A stretch of DNA of 64,000 nucleotides from Perca fluviatilis (lineage: Eukaryota > Chordata > Actinopteri > Perciformes > Percidae), in NCBI RefSeq assembly GCF_010015445.1, contig NC_053126.1, forward strand, positions 16,508,169-16,572,168. Direction: 5' to 3'. Below, one piece after another: positions 12,702-64,000 of the stretch. Below the pieces are notes generated by a model. The model searched no databases and was not told the DNA's origin. It saw only the letters and a program-made list of their open reading frames with translations. A program made the position numbers and the translations under genes. How positions within the stretch are numbered: the stretch's first letter is position 1; each line of letters starts with the position of its first letter.

Positions 12702-12757
<56 letters not shown>
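12702..12757. repeat. (CT)n microsatellite in promoter A region
   Basis: About 27 pure CT units, followed by CCCCG and (CACG) units, 490 bases before the exon 1A start codon. Confidence 0.97.
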
Positions 12758-12758
<1 letters not shown>

Positions 12759-13040
12759 CGCACGCACGCACGCACGGCCAAGCTTGGCTGCGTCAAAGAG
12801 TGGTACTTCTTTGACTGAGCTTCTGGCACATAGCCGTGCTGCTCCTAGCGTCCGCACCTTGCAAGCACAGCAGTCACCTTCCAACCTCTGCGACTCTCCT
12901 CCGCTCTTTCTCGCTCAGTTGCAGTTATTCTGCAGGAAGGAGGGGACCGCCGACTTTCCGCTTCGCCCGAATACATATCGGAGGAGTTTTCCACGCTGGG
13001 AAATTTGGAGGTTTTGTTTTCGCTACCCGCAAAAGAGTCT

Positions 13041-13106
13041 ATGCTCCACGAAAGACACGCGGCTGGTCGCTACCGAGCCAGAGAGGGCTGCCGTGCGTCT
13101 TGGTGA
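13041..13106 (+). other. uORF1 in the form A leader (21 codons)
   Basis: An ATG at 13041 opens 21 codons and ends in TGA at 13104-13106. The A of that stop is also the first base of the next upstream ATG (TGATG). It matters only if transcription starts upstream of 13041, which the CpG-rich context suggests but does not prove. Confidence 0.5.
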
Positions 13107-13177
13107 TGAGGTTGGGGGCGCACAGCCGAGACAGCATTAAAGGAATCCCTCTGTATCTGAAGAAACCGCCCCAGTAA
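13106..13177 (+). other. uORF2 in the form A leader (23 codons)
   Basis: An ATG at 13106 overlaps the stop of uORF1 and opens 23 codons, ending in TAA at 13175-13177. It stops 66 bases before the main ATG at 13244. The order uORF1, overlapping uORF2, then main start is a layout that can support reinitiation control of translation. Confidence 0.5.
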
Positions 13178-13243
13178 GGGACAATAACGGGGGGGAGAAC
13201 TGCGGGAACTGGTGTCGGCTGGGACGCTATCATTTCGACTAGG

Positions 13244-54253
<41,010 letters not shown>

Positions 54254-54580
54254 GAGCCCTCAGACTGACCCACTCAAATAATGCTGTGATTTTTGTTCGG
54301 GGAGGGCAAATGAGTTGTGGAGGGGGGTAGGGCTATGGTTGGTGCGGTTTGGGGGGCTTCAGTGTATGGGCATAGGCTTGGATTTTTTTTTTAAAGAATT
54401 TCAATCTTCATAGAGTGCTATTATTCACATTCTCAAAAAAAAAAAAAACACTCCGGCAGCAAGGTCGGTAAAGATACAAAGACTGAGCGCTTCTCTTATT
54501 TTTCTTTCTGTGATGAGTAAGCATGGTTCTTTTTATTTGTGATGAGAAATAAATATCAGTCTTTACCATTTATGACTTTG
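54254..54580 (+). other. olfm2: olfm2 3' UTR
   Basis: Non-coding sequence from the stop codon to shortly after the first AATAAA. It contains a G-rich stretch at 54298-54360, a T-run and an A-run (about 54382-54450). The 3' boundary is inferred from the polyadenylation signal, and a longer form ending near 54880 is possible. Confidence 0.6.
54548..54553 (+). promoter_or_regulatory. polyadenylation signal AATAAA (proximal)
   Basis: A canonical AATAAA lies 295 bases after the stop codon, followed by a T/G-rich stretch, as expected for a cleavage site. Confidence 0.65.
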
Positions 54581-57536
54581 TATTTCATTGTCACTTTCAT
54601 TTCAAGTAGACCTTTACTGTATCTCGGAGGGGTGAACAACAAAGGATAAACTCTGTGTTGTAAAAACATGGCTTCAAACTTTGATGTGTGTACTCCCAAG
54701 GTGGGTTCTTCTTAAAAAGGTATAAATAGGTGTACCATTTCTTTTTTTAGTTATGATTATTGTTTCTTTTATTTCTTCTTGGATGAGGGGACATGCAAAT
54801 ATGTATTCCTTGTGGCTCACCGAATCCTATCGATAGAACGATAGAAAATGTGTTTAGAATAAATTACAGCTGTTTTTCATGAAATCTAAAATACTTCACA
54901 TTTTAAAATGTCCAATGGCATAATTTCAATGGAATAATTGCATCTATTTGGTGATACTGAGTGGCTATTACCACCACAGCCGAATCATAAAATAATGAGG
55001 TGACAGCATGTGAATACTGACAAGTCACTCTCCAAGGCTGCATTGGACCATATCTTTGAAAACATTCCATCCAATTTTTTTCCATCTAAAAAAGGCCAGG
55101 CCATACATTTCTGTGTAATAAAACAGTGTTCAATTTAACTGCAATAGCCACAGCTTACATTTTATGTTCCAAAGTGAACTGAAAATGAAAGCAAAACATC
55201 TGCAGGAGCAGGTGGTGCTGGGAAGGGTCGAGAAGCACAAACAGGGAAGGGGAGACGAAATGTAAAAGGAATTCTAAGAGCATTTACATTTGAGAAATGA
55301 GGCTTCACAATTGCTGTTGCATGTCAAGCTCCAATCTGTTTTAATCTTGTTAGTTGCACGGCTCCCCTAGGGTGCTCTCTACAGAAAAATGTTCAAACAC
55401 AAGGCATACAGTGGGACACTGCTCACATGAAAGTCTCAAACTAACCTTTTATTGCATCTTTGTTATTATTAGCTACTGAAAATAATTCTGAAGCCACATT
55501 GGCACTGTGCTGTCAATTTTATTCTTTTCATTGATAACACTCCTAAGGGTGCATTCATTCTTTGAAGAGTCAGTGGTGGACACAGAAGACATACAATAAA
55601 ATAGGAGGTTCCATTTTTTCTTTCCTTGATTAACCATGGTGATCTTATTCATCCGGAATGACCTTTCTATCAATAAAGTGCTGTGCTGAAGAGAACCCTG
55701 ATGAGTTCATACATGGGAGTGGCTGACATTTAAAGCACAATACAATACACAACAATACAGCATACAGTATAGAAAGAGTGCATTATTGAAAGTACACTGT
55801 AGAGGGAAAATAAAGTTTTCAAACCTGTGAAATCTTTGTCCAGTCTTCATGAAATTCAATACAGAGCCAGGCTTGACAGGCCCAAAATCGTTTAAAAAAA
55901 ATGGAGATATATATGTAATCGGTTGCATAGTAAACTGAAGTTTCACATAAACATTGAGATGAGAGTGGAAGACTGTTAATATTGTTGTCCTGATCCACCA
56001 CAGCATCCTATCTCTGCTCGCCCACTGTCTAAACAAAAAGTAAAAGGATGATCAGACTGCCCTGTCAGCTGCTAAGAAAATAGCAAATCCTAATTGTGCA
56101 GGCAATTTTCTGCACAATTAGGGCATAAAAGGGCAGAAGCTTCATTTTTCACAGATTGTTTTCCATTAAAGTCTGCAGCTGACAGTTGCACCAATACAAA
56201 AAGGCATTTAATGCTAAGCATGACTAGTTAAAATGGACCTACACTTTCCAGATAAGGAAATAATGACTGCACATAGATAATGCAATCTCTATGATCAAAC
56301 ACACTGAAAAATAAAGTCAGCAAACTAGAAAGAAACATTCATGTGAGAAATATAAAAGGAACATCTATCCATTCATGTCTATATTCTCCTTACCTAAAAC
56401 CTGCAACTAAATGGGTTCCACAATAGACACAAATATATGTACTTTTTTATACATTTGAACTTTTATCCATCGCAGTAAAAAAACAACGCATTTAGTTAGA
56501 AATATAAGTTGTTGCCACTCTTCTACTCAGTATAATTTCTTGCAAATTCATATGTTGCTGAGAGAGAAATGGCGAAAAATGCAATGCTATCACCAAGTAG
56601 TGCAGAAAAAAAGTTGTGTTGACAAAAAAAGTTGAGTTAACAACTTTTTTTCATCAAAATAATCAATTACTGTGAGTGTTTGCTGCCAGCAGTATAACCA
56701 TCACCTCCAGCATTTGTGAGGCAAACATCAGCTCCGTGGGCACCAGTGAGTGTGCTGTTGTAGCACTTAATGCTCAGAGCCCAGGGCCAGCAAATGAAGT
56801 GTTAAAAACGAAAAAGATCGGGGGACATGACGAACAGCATCAAATTATTATGGCCCCATTTGAGTATTGTATCATCCTATCTGTGTCAGGATATATCATC
56901 TCCAGTTAAGGCCTGCTTGTCAGTGCACAACCCTTGATGTGGAACAACAGCACTTATGTGTCTTCTTTGCTCAAGATCATCCTGAGGGTAAGAGAAAAAG
57001 TGGATGGAAAATGGCAAAGGTTGTGATTCAGGGGGACTCAATCACTAGGCTGGTTCACACAGTGTGTAAATCTCTCAAAGCTAAGATACTGGAGATATTT
57101 CTGCAAAATTGTCCCCTGCAACAGACTGCATGCTTGTCTAAACATCAGAGCTCTTGCTGGGTGTTGTCATTAGAATGCCTCTTATAGGCATAAGGTTGTA
57201 TGCCATAAAAATGCAAATTGTAAATTATTGACAACATCGCTAAGCATTTGATTATATGGAGACTTTGACCATATTCAAACATTAAATGGCAAATTGGTTT
57301 ATAAACTGTTAAATAATTACAAAGGAGCTATTTGCTATGATCAAATCAGCACTGTCAACTGAGTGGACAAATTAAAAGTGTGGTGTAAAACTCAATATGA
57401 TGCAACTACAAAATAGTTGTTAATATGAGATGGCAATGATTAGTTATTAGTTTTGTGTCACCAAGCAACTGATTTATGTACTGAACTGGAGAAAGTGAAG
57501 TAGGAAAGTCTAAATGTGCAGCTTAAAGTTTCACAG
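54581..57536. other. 3' flank of olfm2, no gene recognised
   Basis: AT-rich DNA. A hairpin with perfect 13-bp arms lies at 56089-56122 (CCTAATTGTGCAG and its inverse, loop of eight). Open frames here are short and show no recognisable protein. Confidence 0.65.
54858..54863 (+). promoter_or_regulatory. possible distal polyadenylation signal AATAAA
   Basis: A second AATAAA lies about 600 bases after the stop codon. It could give a longer 3' UTR; nothing in the sequence decides between the two. Confidence 0.35.
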
Positions 57537-58252
57537 AGGGCTGTCAGCATTAACGCGTTAATCGCTATGCGATTAAGGGTCGAGCATAACGCGTACATTT
57601 TTTTTTAATCGCATGCTGCCATTTATTAATTTATTTTACACTTCACTCGGCGTCGCGTCGTGCCTAACAGGCTACTATTTTGACCCTTTACTTATCATCA
57701 AGCTGCGGTACTTCCTCGTAACACATCCTACTGCTGCAGGCATGATGGAGAAAGACCGCAGCAACACAATTCTGAATGGCACTTTTAATTTTCCCAAACT
57801 CCCGGACGGCTCAGAAGTCGAAAGCCATATGCACATTGTGTAAAGCCGAATTAAAATACCATAGAAGCACGTCAAGCTTGAGCTACCACCTACGAGCTAA
57901 GCATAGGACAGTTAACGTGACTGGAGAGTGCTACTACTTGCCGACCTGTAGATGAAACCAAATCCCAAAAAATTACTACAGCTCTTGTGAAATGGGTGGC
58001 AACTAAATGCAAACCTGTCAGCATCGTAGAAGACTCGGGTCTTAAAGACGTACTACGGTTGGCATGTTCTGACCCGTCTTATACATTGCCGTTGAGGGGG
58101 ACAGTAGTTTCACGCATGCATACACAGCCTGTACGACACGGAGAAAGCAGCCCAACTGGAACTGCTGCAAAGTGCAAACGCGGTCTCATTAACCGGTGAT
58201 CACTGGACGTCAGTGAGTAATCAAAATTATTTAGGAGTTACTGCACACTATA
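57537..58252 (+). pseudogene. broken hAT transposase (BED-finger type), 5' part only
   Basis: The left edge reads GAGGGCTGTCAGCATTAACG, similar to known hAT ends. Downstream, several frames hold transposase pieces. About 57742-57829 encodes a leader with KDRSNTILNGTFNFPKLPDG. A shift then leads into a BED zinc finger (Cys codons at 57830 and 57839, His codons at 57887 and 57902) around CTLCKAELKYHRSTSS. Another shift leads to KWVATKCKPVSIVEDSGLKD, and a further shift to TGDHWTSVSNQNYLGVTAHY. These match the N-terminal half of ZBED/hAT transposases in order. At least three frameshifts and early stops make it non-functional, and the catalytic C-terminal half is missing. Confidence 0.8.
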
Positions 58253-58459
58253 TAGACCTTTTTCACAGCAGACAAGTTGACATGTCATAGTAGGAAAAGC
58301 ACAGGTGTATTCAAAACCATTAATGATGGCTGCATTCCACTAAGGAGAGGCCCTGGTATGGTATACACTTGATGGAATTGAGACATCATTAAGGTTATCA
58401 ATTTCAGCTGTGCTTTTCCTACTATGACAAGTCAAAATGTCTGTTGTGAAAAAGGTCCA
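58253..58459. mobile_element. foldback MITE, about 207 bp, at the break of the hAT fossil
   Basis: The left end (TAGACCTTTTTCACAGCAGA) and the inverted right end (TGGACCTTTTTCACAACAGA) match over more than 50 bases, including CATAGTAGGAAAAGCACAG. Weaker similarity continues to about 95 bases, so nearly the whole element is one imperfect palindrome. It starts exactly where the transposase similarity stops. Its target-site duplication is not clear. Confidence 0.75.
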
Positions 58460-59719
58460 TTGACTCTTCTTTTGTTTACCCTGAATAAATAAATAAATAC
58501 ATAATAAACAAATACAAATCTTAAAGTCAAGTTCATAAAGTAACTTTCTTTGCATTCATTTGATTCCCAATCAAGATACACTGATAAGAATTGCTTCCCA
58601 TTGTCAATATGTACTTAAAACAGTTCTGAAATGCAAAATGATTGTTAAAAAGTGTTAAAAAGATGCTTCTGTAAAAAGGCAGGTGGGTAATTTGTAGACT
58701 CTCAGTGGCACAGGTAGACAAATATTCACATCCCAGATTATAATCAAGTTCAATTTGAGGATGGAAAAGGGCGTTTGATGTCTTTTTTGCAAAGGAGAAT
58801 ATAATTATGCATGAAAGAAATTTGGCATCTGGAGACAGGTGTACAGTCAAAACACATACCCAACACTGTAAAGCAGATTACAATAAATGCCAATACAATA
58901 ATTAGAAATTCAGATCATGTGTATCAAAGTTCTTATTGCCAAGACATCAGCAATCTTTTTTGACTAAGTTCCCCACTATTGCAAAGAAATTGCTAGGTAA
59001 TACGTATCCAATCTAGCATGCAAGGTATCTCTGTATAAAAGTAAAGGAAAAGTTGAGAGCCAAGATGTTTGTTGTGCTTGGTGAAACATGGAAGAAACTG
59101 CAACTAGTTTACCTTGAAAGACCCTCAGCCATTTCTACACTTAACATTTTTCATAGGTGTAGTGGTCAGCGGTGACTTTACCATAACATTTCCTTAATGC
59201 AGAGTTTTACAGGTCCCTAGGGAGAACAAAAGAACCAACTTTAAATGAAAGCTGGCCTGAATAATAAGCAACCAATTTTTTGGCGAATATATTAACCTAC
59301 AGAAATCTCTCAGCCTGAGCCGCCTGCATTAATGCAGAGCAGAAATCCCAAAAGAACAATAGACCACAGAGACACTGGCGGCTTGGTTTATTTAGAGTGG
59401 CTATGAGCATGCATTCTCACATGCACTTAAACGGATTGAGGATAGGTATGGCAGCGATAGAGCTGGTTTGATAGAGTGCACAGGGGTGAGCTTCATAGGC
59501 AGGAACCGAGATGGAGACAGCAACTCAATAATTAAGAAGCACGTTCCCACTTTAATCATGCAGCCATCCTCGGGTAGAAGAGTTTGTTTTGATGGAAATG
59601 CAATCATCTGTGTGTGGAGCTGTTCTTGAGATACAATACTCCTCTTTAATTCAATTGTAGCGTACATGCAGAGTACATTTGTTCTCTGCCCCTTCAATCC
59701 ATAGCTTAGTTACTACTAA
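58460..59719. other. intergenic, nothing recognised
   Basis: AT-rich sequence with a short (AATA) run near 58490. No coding, RNA or transposon signal was seen. Confidence 0.55.
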
Positions 59720-60055
59720 AGGCTCTCACACACCAACCCGACGGCCGACCTTCAGCAAAAAAGGTAATACGTCTCCATAACAGCAGGTGGCGCTAATCTG
59801 TATTGTCGGCCAAAAAATGAAAACAGGCAGCTGATTGGACAAACGCGTCACGTCACGTGGGTGTGGCTGCTCACAGATTTTACAACCGAGCATAATGGCA
59901 GCTCGTTCGATCTCATATTTTATGAAGATAGTTCACCGAAACGTGTTTCTGAAAACATTTTAAGGAATAGGCCATGCAGTTGCTGGATCTGTCTTCATTT
60001 CAAATCGACAAAGGTCAGTTTAAAAGATTTTCGTCAGGTTGGTGTGTCAGCGCCT
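59720..60055. mobile_element. Harbinger-like MITE, 336 bp, TAA target duplication
   Basis: The left end AGGCTCTCACACACCAACCC and the inverted right end AGGCGCTGACACACCAACCT match at 17 of 20 positions. TAA flanks both sides (59717-59719 and 60056-60058), the PIF/Harbinger signature. The interior is CpG-rich (CACGTCACGTGGGTGTGG near 59850) and has no transposase. Confidence 0.8.
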
Positions 60056-60058
60056 TAA

Positions 60059-62221
60059 GACAGCAAGGCTCACTATTGGTCTGGCTCTTGTTTCATATGT
60101 TTGCTAATTCACCGGTTCCTTCACTGCACCATTCTTCCTCATGTACCCTAAGCCATGCTTGCAACAACTCCTCCTCTCTTCCAGATTCAAAATAAACAAA
60201 CTTTTTCTGCCCCTTGAGGTGACACAGAAACACTCTGAACAGTGCTTTGAACATTTGTTTCCTCATGATTAAACATAACTTGCACTCGGTTTCCTTATTT
60301 CCCCCCACATTTGATATTCATATTTGAACTCAAAAAAGGTGCCAGGATGTGAAGATGGAATAACGGTTTAGAGAGAGACAAGGTCATTTTACTTCAGTTA
60401 ACTCTTCAGAGAACCATGCTCATTAATTGGCCCTTTAATTGTGTTTTGAGCTTTCATTGATTCAGCAACCACATCCCTAATCTCATTGGATACTGTTTTG
60501 TGAAGGACAGCAAAGTAGAATCATTCTGGGATGCATCCAGGGGTGATTCAGTTTTATAACCCTGATGTCCTGTCATCGCACACCTCACTGAGGCAGTAAA
60601 GATTTACTATGAAACATTGAACTGCAAGCTCTCCTGGATACCTCTCCTCTTTCTGTAATTACAGTAAGATTCCGCTGGAGAAAAGAGATGACAGTTTAGC
60701 TCTGGTGTGCTGGTAGAGAAGAGGGGTCAGGATACTTTAAAATAAACATCACAATACAGTACAGCTGAAATCAGTTTTATGAGCAATATGGGTCAAATAA
60801 GTGCAATGAGCCAATGTTACAGAAAATGAAAAAGAATATTGAGAAAAACAAATAAAACACATTTCAACACTTACAATGCCTCAAGACGTTATAACGTGCA
60901 GAAATCAATGCCTTGAAAGTAGATGGAATATAGACTTGAATGAGAAATTGGGCTGTCAATCAAAACTTTATCATCCCAACAGAGTATGAGCATTTTTATT
61001 GTTGCACCTGTGCGGCTAAATGCAGCCAAAAGCAAAAGCAGGATCATTTGTCATGTCCACCAAACTAGGTTACAAGACTGTAATGTGTTTATGGGAAAGA
61101 GGAATTTTGTGTATTTTATTTTTCAGCCAATTAGCATTGAATATATAAAGAAGGATCATTTGTGTAGATAATCCCAGATGTTTTCTGTGAGATTTAGTGG
61201 GGGGAAAAAACTTCCCATTTGTGAGTTTTTTTCAGGTTTTTGAAAAGTTTGACCTGAACAATCATTGGGATGCAGTAAATGGTCCTCCTGCCCACAAAAT
61301 GCTGACAACCAATCATAAAACGATTGTGGGCCTGTCGAGCATTGATCTGTACCATATTCATGAGGTAGGTTTTAAGGCAGAAAAACTAGACTAATGGAAA
61401 TGAGTAGGCCTATGATAAATGTGGTGCATTAGCTTAAATGGCATGTAAATCATAGCACACTGTCAGACCAATGTGGTACTACTATTTTTCACATTACTCA
61501 ATTAAATGATGGGACTTTTTTTAAATGCCCAGCAGAATGTAAAGAATGTAAAAAAACTCTTGTAAGTTGGTGTTGATGAAAATGCGACATCTATCTATAA
61601 ATTGCAGGAACGTCTGTCTGTCTGTCTGTGTGTTATGCGCATATCTCTTGAACCGTTAGTCCGATGGTAATGCCTTTGATCTTTTCCTGCTTCCAACATT
61701 AGCTACAGGATTGCTGGATATACCAAACTAACTTTTCTTCACTTTCCTGGAGCACGAGCGGATAGCTGAAAGTATTGTGTGGAATAAGATTGGCAGAAAA
61801 AAATGCCCTACGCTTTTCCGTGTGTATTTTTTCGCTAAGAGGAAACTCAACAAAAAGCCATTTGCCAACACTAAATATCAAACAAAAGCCAGACACTCAC
61901 TGTATAGCATTAAGTTGCTGTGAGCTGTAGCCTACATTCACCACTTCTAACCAGAGGCAGAATAAAGTAATCTCAGAGATTATTCCTTCACAGCGCTGTG
62001 CAATGCGAGAAAATCTCAGAGCTGAACCGGGCAGACACAGCAGTTTTCATCAGACTCACCCCGGGTTAATTAAGTATACTGCTAACTAATAACATAGTAA
62101 TCAAATCCCCTACTTCACCGGTAACTGTCAAGCCACTAAACCTGTATGGAAATTAACACCTCTGCTGAATGTTAAATTCATTAACAATCATACAACACAA
62201 GTCAACACAGTGTGTGTGTGT

Positions 62222-62259
<38 letters not shown>

Positions 62260-64000
62260 ACACACACACACACACACACACCACACACACTGTCCGGTTC
62301 TGGTGGTTGATTAACACAGATATGTGGTGATTAGCTCTCATAACGGGCCAGGTGGGTAGCACATTGCCATGACTGATTATTCCACATTGTCATTGTGATA
62401 TTTTGTGATTACATTCTGAATCTGCAACGTTATCTGTCAGGTAAATCAGTAAGTTAGTAGTAGGGTATACAGGGGAGTTGCATGTGAAGTGGTTTGGGGT
62501 CCTTCTGTAAGTAATTTTTGGTGTAAATTTTGGGGTTAGTTTTGATGAATTCTATAAGCAGCAATACCACAGGCAAAGCAATCGGCCCGTTCCAAACAGG
62601 CACATTTTCAACAGGCACTGCACTAGTATAATCTAAAAATAATAATAATCTGTCTTTCTTTTTAAGAGGGAGCAGTTGCAATCCTTTTAACTCGCACTTC
62701 TTTCAACCCTTCCTGCTTTAATGACTTGCACCTTTTTGCAAAGTAAATGCATTCATTTGCAAAAAGAGCAAGCCAGCTTAAAATTGGCATCAATCACACT
62801 TCCCCCATACCTACCACTTACCGATTGGTCCTTCTTCTTAGTGCATTTCAGCCAGTTCATTTCAGCCATTTTCTTGAGAGTCAATTACAGCATTTGCATA
62901 CAGTAAGCAGTTGTGTTTAAAGGAATTTCTCTTTTTTGGATACTCCCTGACCATCTGTGCAAGCACCAACGAGAGCCAAAAACATGTGGGACAGCCACCT
63001 AAACCTCTAATTTAGGCTAACAGTATATACTAACTGACCTAAGGAAAGTGATGAGTAGCGGCTGCTTGGCTTAGCAAAAATGAGGTTGATCACATGTGAT
63101 GGACAATTTACAACAATGTACTGTATGCGATTTATCCTGAATGTAATGTGTGACAACATCAGTCTTGTAATTCCCCTGGAAGCATAGCCTATATTCCATG
63201 GAAAACATACTATGTGAAATAGATTGCTTGAGACATTATCATTCCCTTTCAACTGATGTTACAACCCAGTTATGATGATGAGGACAATCACACTCACACA
63301 TCTTAAGGCAGAAGACTCTAGTGAATCAGCTCTGCATTTGAGGTTGTTGTGTTTATGACAGCAATTTTTCCCATGTTCAAACTATTTGAATGGAATCATC
63401 ACAAACAGTGAATTCCCTCGTGGCAGAAAAGTAAATCTTACGGAGACCACGTAGGGTCACAGTGGGATTCTTTTGTTAGAACTATTTTTGCGTTACCTCA
63501 CAAAACAAATTTTACTTTTACCCTGATCCATAGGAGCAGTTGGTGTGTTGGTCCAGTCCAGTTATAATACACTGCCAGTTTAAGGAAATACCGAATGGAG
63601 AGATGATGTGACACTTTACATGTATTTATTGCACATTATTTCTTTCGAAAGGTCGAGCTCCGACAGTATACAGCTACTGGCTGTGAGCACAGCTGCTCTG
63701 CCTAGCTGTAGTGGGTGTGGATGTGGATATTGCTCGGACTACGACTGCATTTATTTTTTCAATCAATGGTGCAATGGATATGGCTACCATAGCTATAATG
63801 TGACTGCACACACAAACACCATGTTGTGACATGGGATTGTGTGTGTGCAGTGAATTGAAATTAATTATAAACAAACATGTCAAAGCGATAACCATAACAA
63901 CCAAATGGTTGGCTACAGACACAATTACAGCAACAGCAAAGGCCAAAGGTGTGTCATGCCATGGCTACAGTCATATTCACAGCTACTGTACAGCCTGTCT
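60059..64000. other. 3' intergenic, no gene recognised
   Basis: AT-rich sequence. It includes a fragment near 61600 with repeated GTCT units and GTGTTATGCGCATATCTC that resembles a dispersed fish repeat, and a compound microsatellite at 62211-62290. No exon could be supported. Confidence 0.55.
62211..62290. repeat. compound (TG)-(TC)-(CA) microsatellite
   Basis: TG, then TC, then CA runs in direct succession, so the outer TG and CA arms are inverted repeats of each other around the TC core. Confidence 0.97.

Larger units (their letters stand above)
12757..13243 (+). promoter_or_regulatory. olfm2: CpG-rich promoter/5' leader of olfm2 form A
   Basis: This stretch is clearly richer in G+C and CpG than the surrounding AT-rich DNA and runs straight into the exon 1A start codon. 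No transcription start site can be read with certainty. A TATA-like TATAAG lies at 12585-12590 and a (CT) run at 12702-12757. The leader carries two upstream ORFs, listed separately. The promoter assignment is inferred from composition and from its position next to a signal-peptide exon. Confidence 0.6.

Noticed and set aside
12661..13140. 159-codon plus-strand frame
   Set aside because: It begins in the (CT) run and crosses the CpG-rich leader of exon 1A; the Ser/Leu start is a microsatellite artefact.
57613..57843. Reading the hAT fossil as an active gene
   Set aside because: Transposase pieces lie in different frames with stops between them and the catalytic half is absent.

Overview
This is vertebrate, almost certainly teleost, nuclear DNA. 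The evidence is: one large split gene with GT-AG introns up to 30 kb; very long CA/GT and CT microsatellites; a tRNA-derived SINE of a type common in percomorph fish; and several non-autonomous hAT- and Harbinger-like DNA transposons with visible target-site duplications. There is nothing prokaryotic, no CRISPR array and no viral genome here. The species cannot be fixed from the window.

The only protein-coding gene I can support is olfm2 (olfactomedin-2 / noelin-2) on the + strand, at 13244-54253. It has two alternative first coding exons. Exon 1A (13244-13300) is a short signal-peptide exon behind a CpG-rich leader with tandem uORFs. Exon 1B (33048-33191) is 20 kb further downstream and encodes the other conserved noelin N-terminus. 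Both end in phase 0 and can splice to five shared exons: 43599-43748, 48786-48941, 50760-50979, 51745-51851 and 53579-54253. The products are 454 aa (form A) and 483 aa (form B), which match the usual noelin size. They are secreted glycoproteins with an N-terminal noelin region, a coiled coil and a C-terminal olfactomedin propeller. I cannot tell whether this is the olfm2a or olfm2b paralogue.

Layout: 1-12700 is the 5' flank, with repeats (a dispersed repeat at the left edge, two SINE copies, a hAT MITE at 5031-5250, a palindromic repeat at 11731-11779). 12700-13310 is promoter and exon 1A. 13301-43598 is the long first intron, interrupted at 32580-33191 by promoter and exon 1B, and containing a 1.4-kb hAT element at 37604-38979. 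43599-54253 is the compact exon cluster. 54254-54580 is the 3' UTR. 54580-64000 is the 3' flank, with a broken hAT transposase (57537-58252), an abutting foldback element (58253-58459) and a Harbinger-like MITE (59720-60055).

Points most worth a second look: shared exon 3 is bracketed by GT repeats that replace its polypyrimidine tract; two uORFs before exon 1A overlap as TGATG; an exon-like segment lies on the minus strand inside intron 2 (45071-45163); a perfect 30-bp palindrome with paired octamer-like half-sites sits at 19562-19591; and the transposon insertions are well delimited. I did not find a clearly new biological system.
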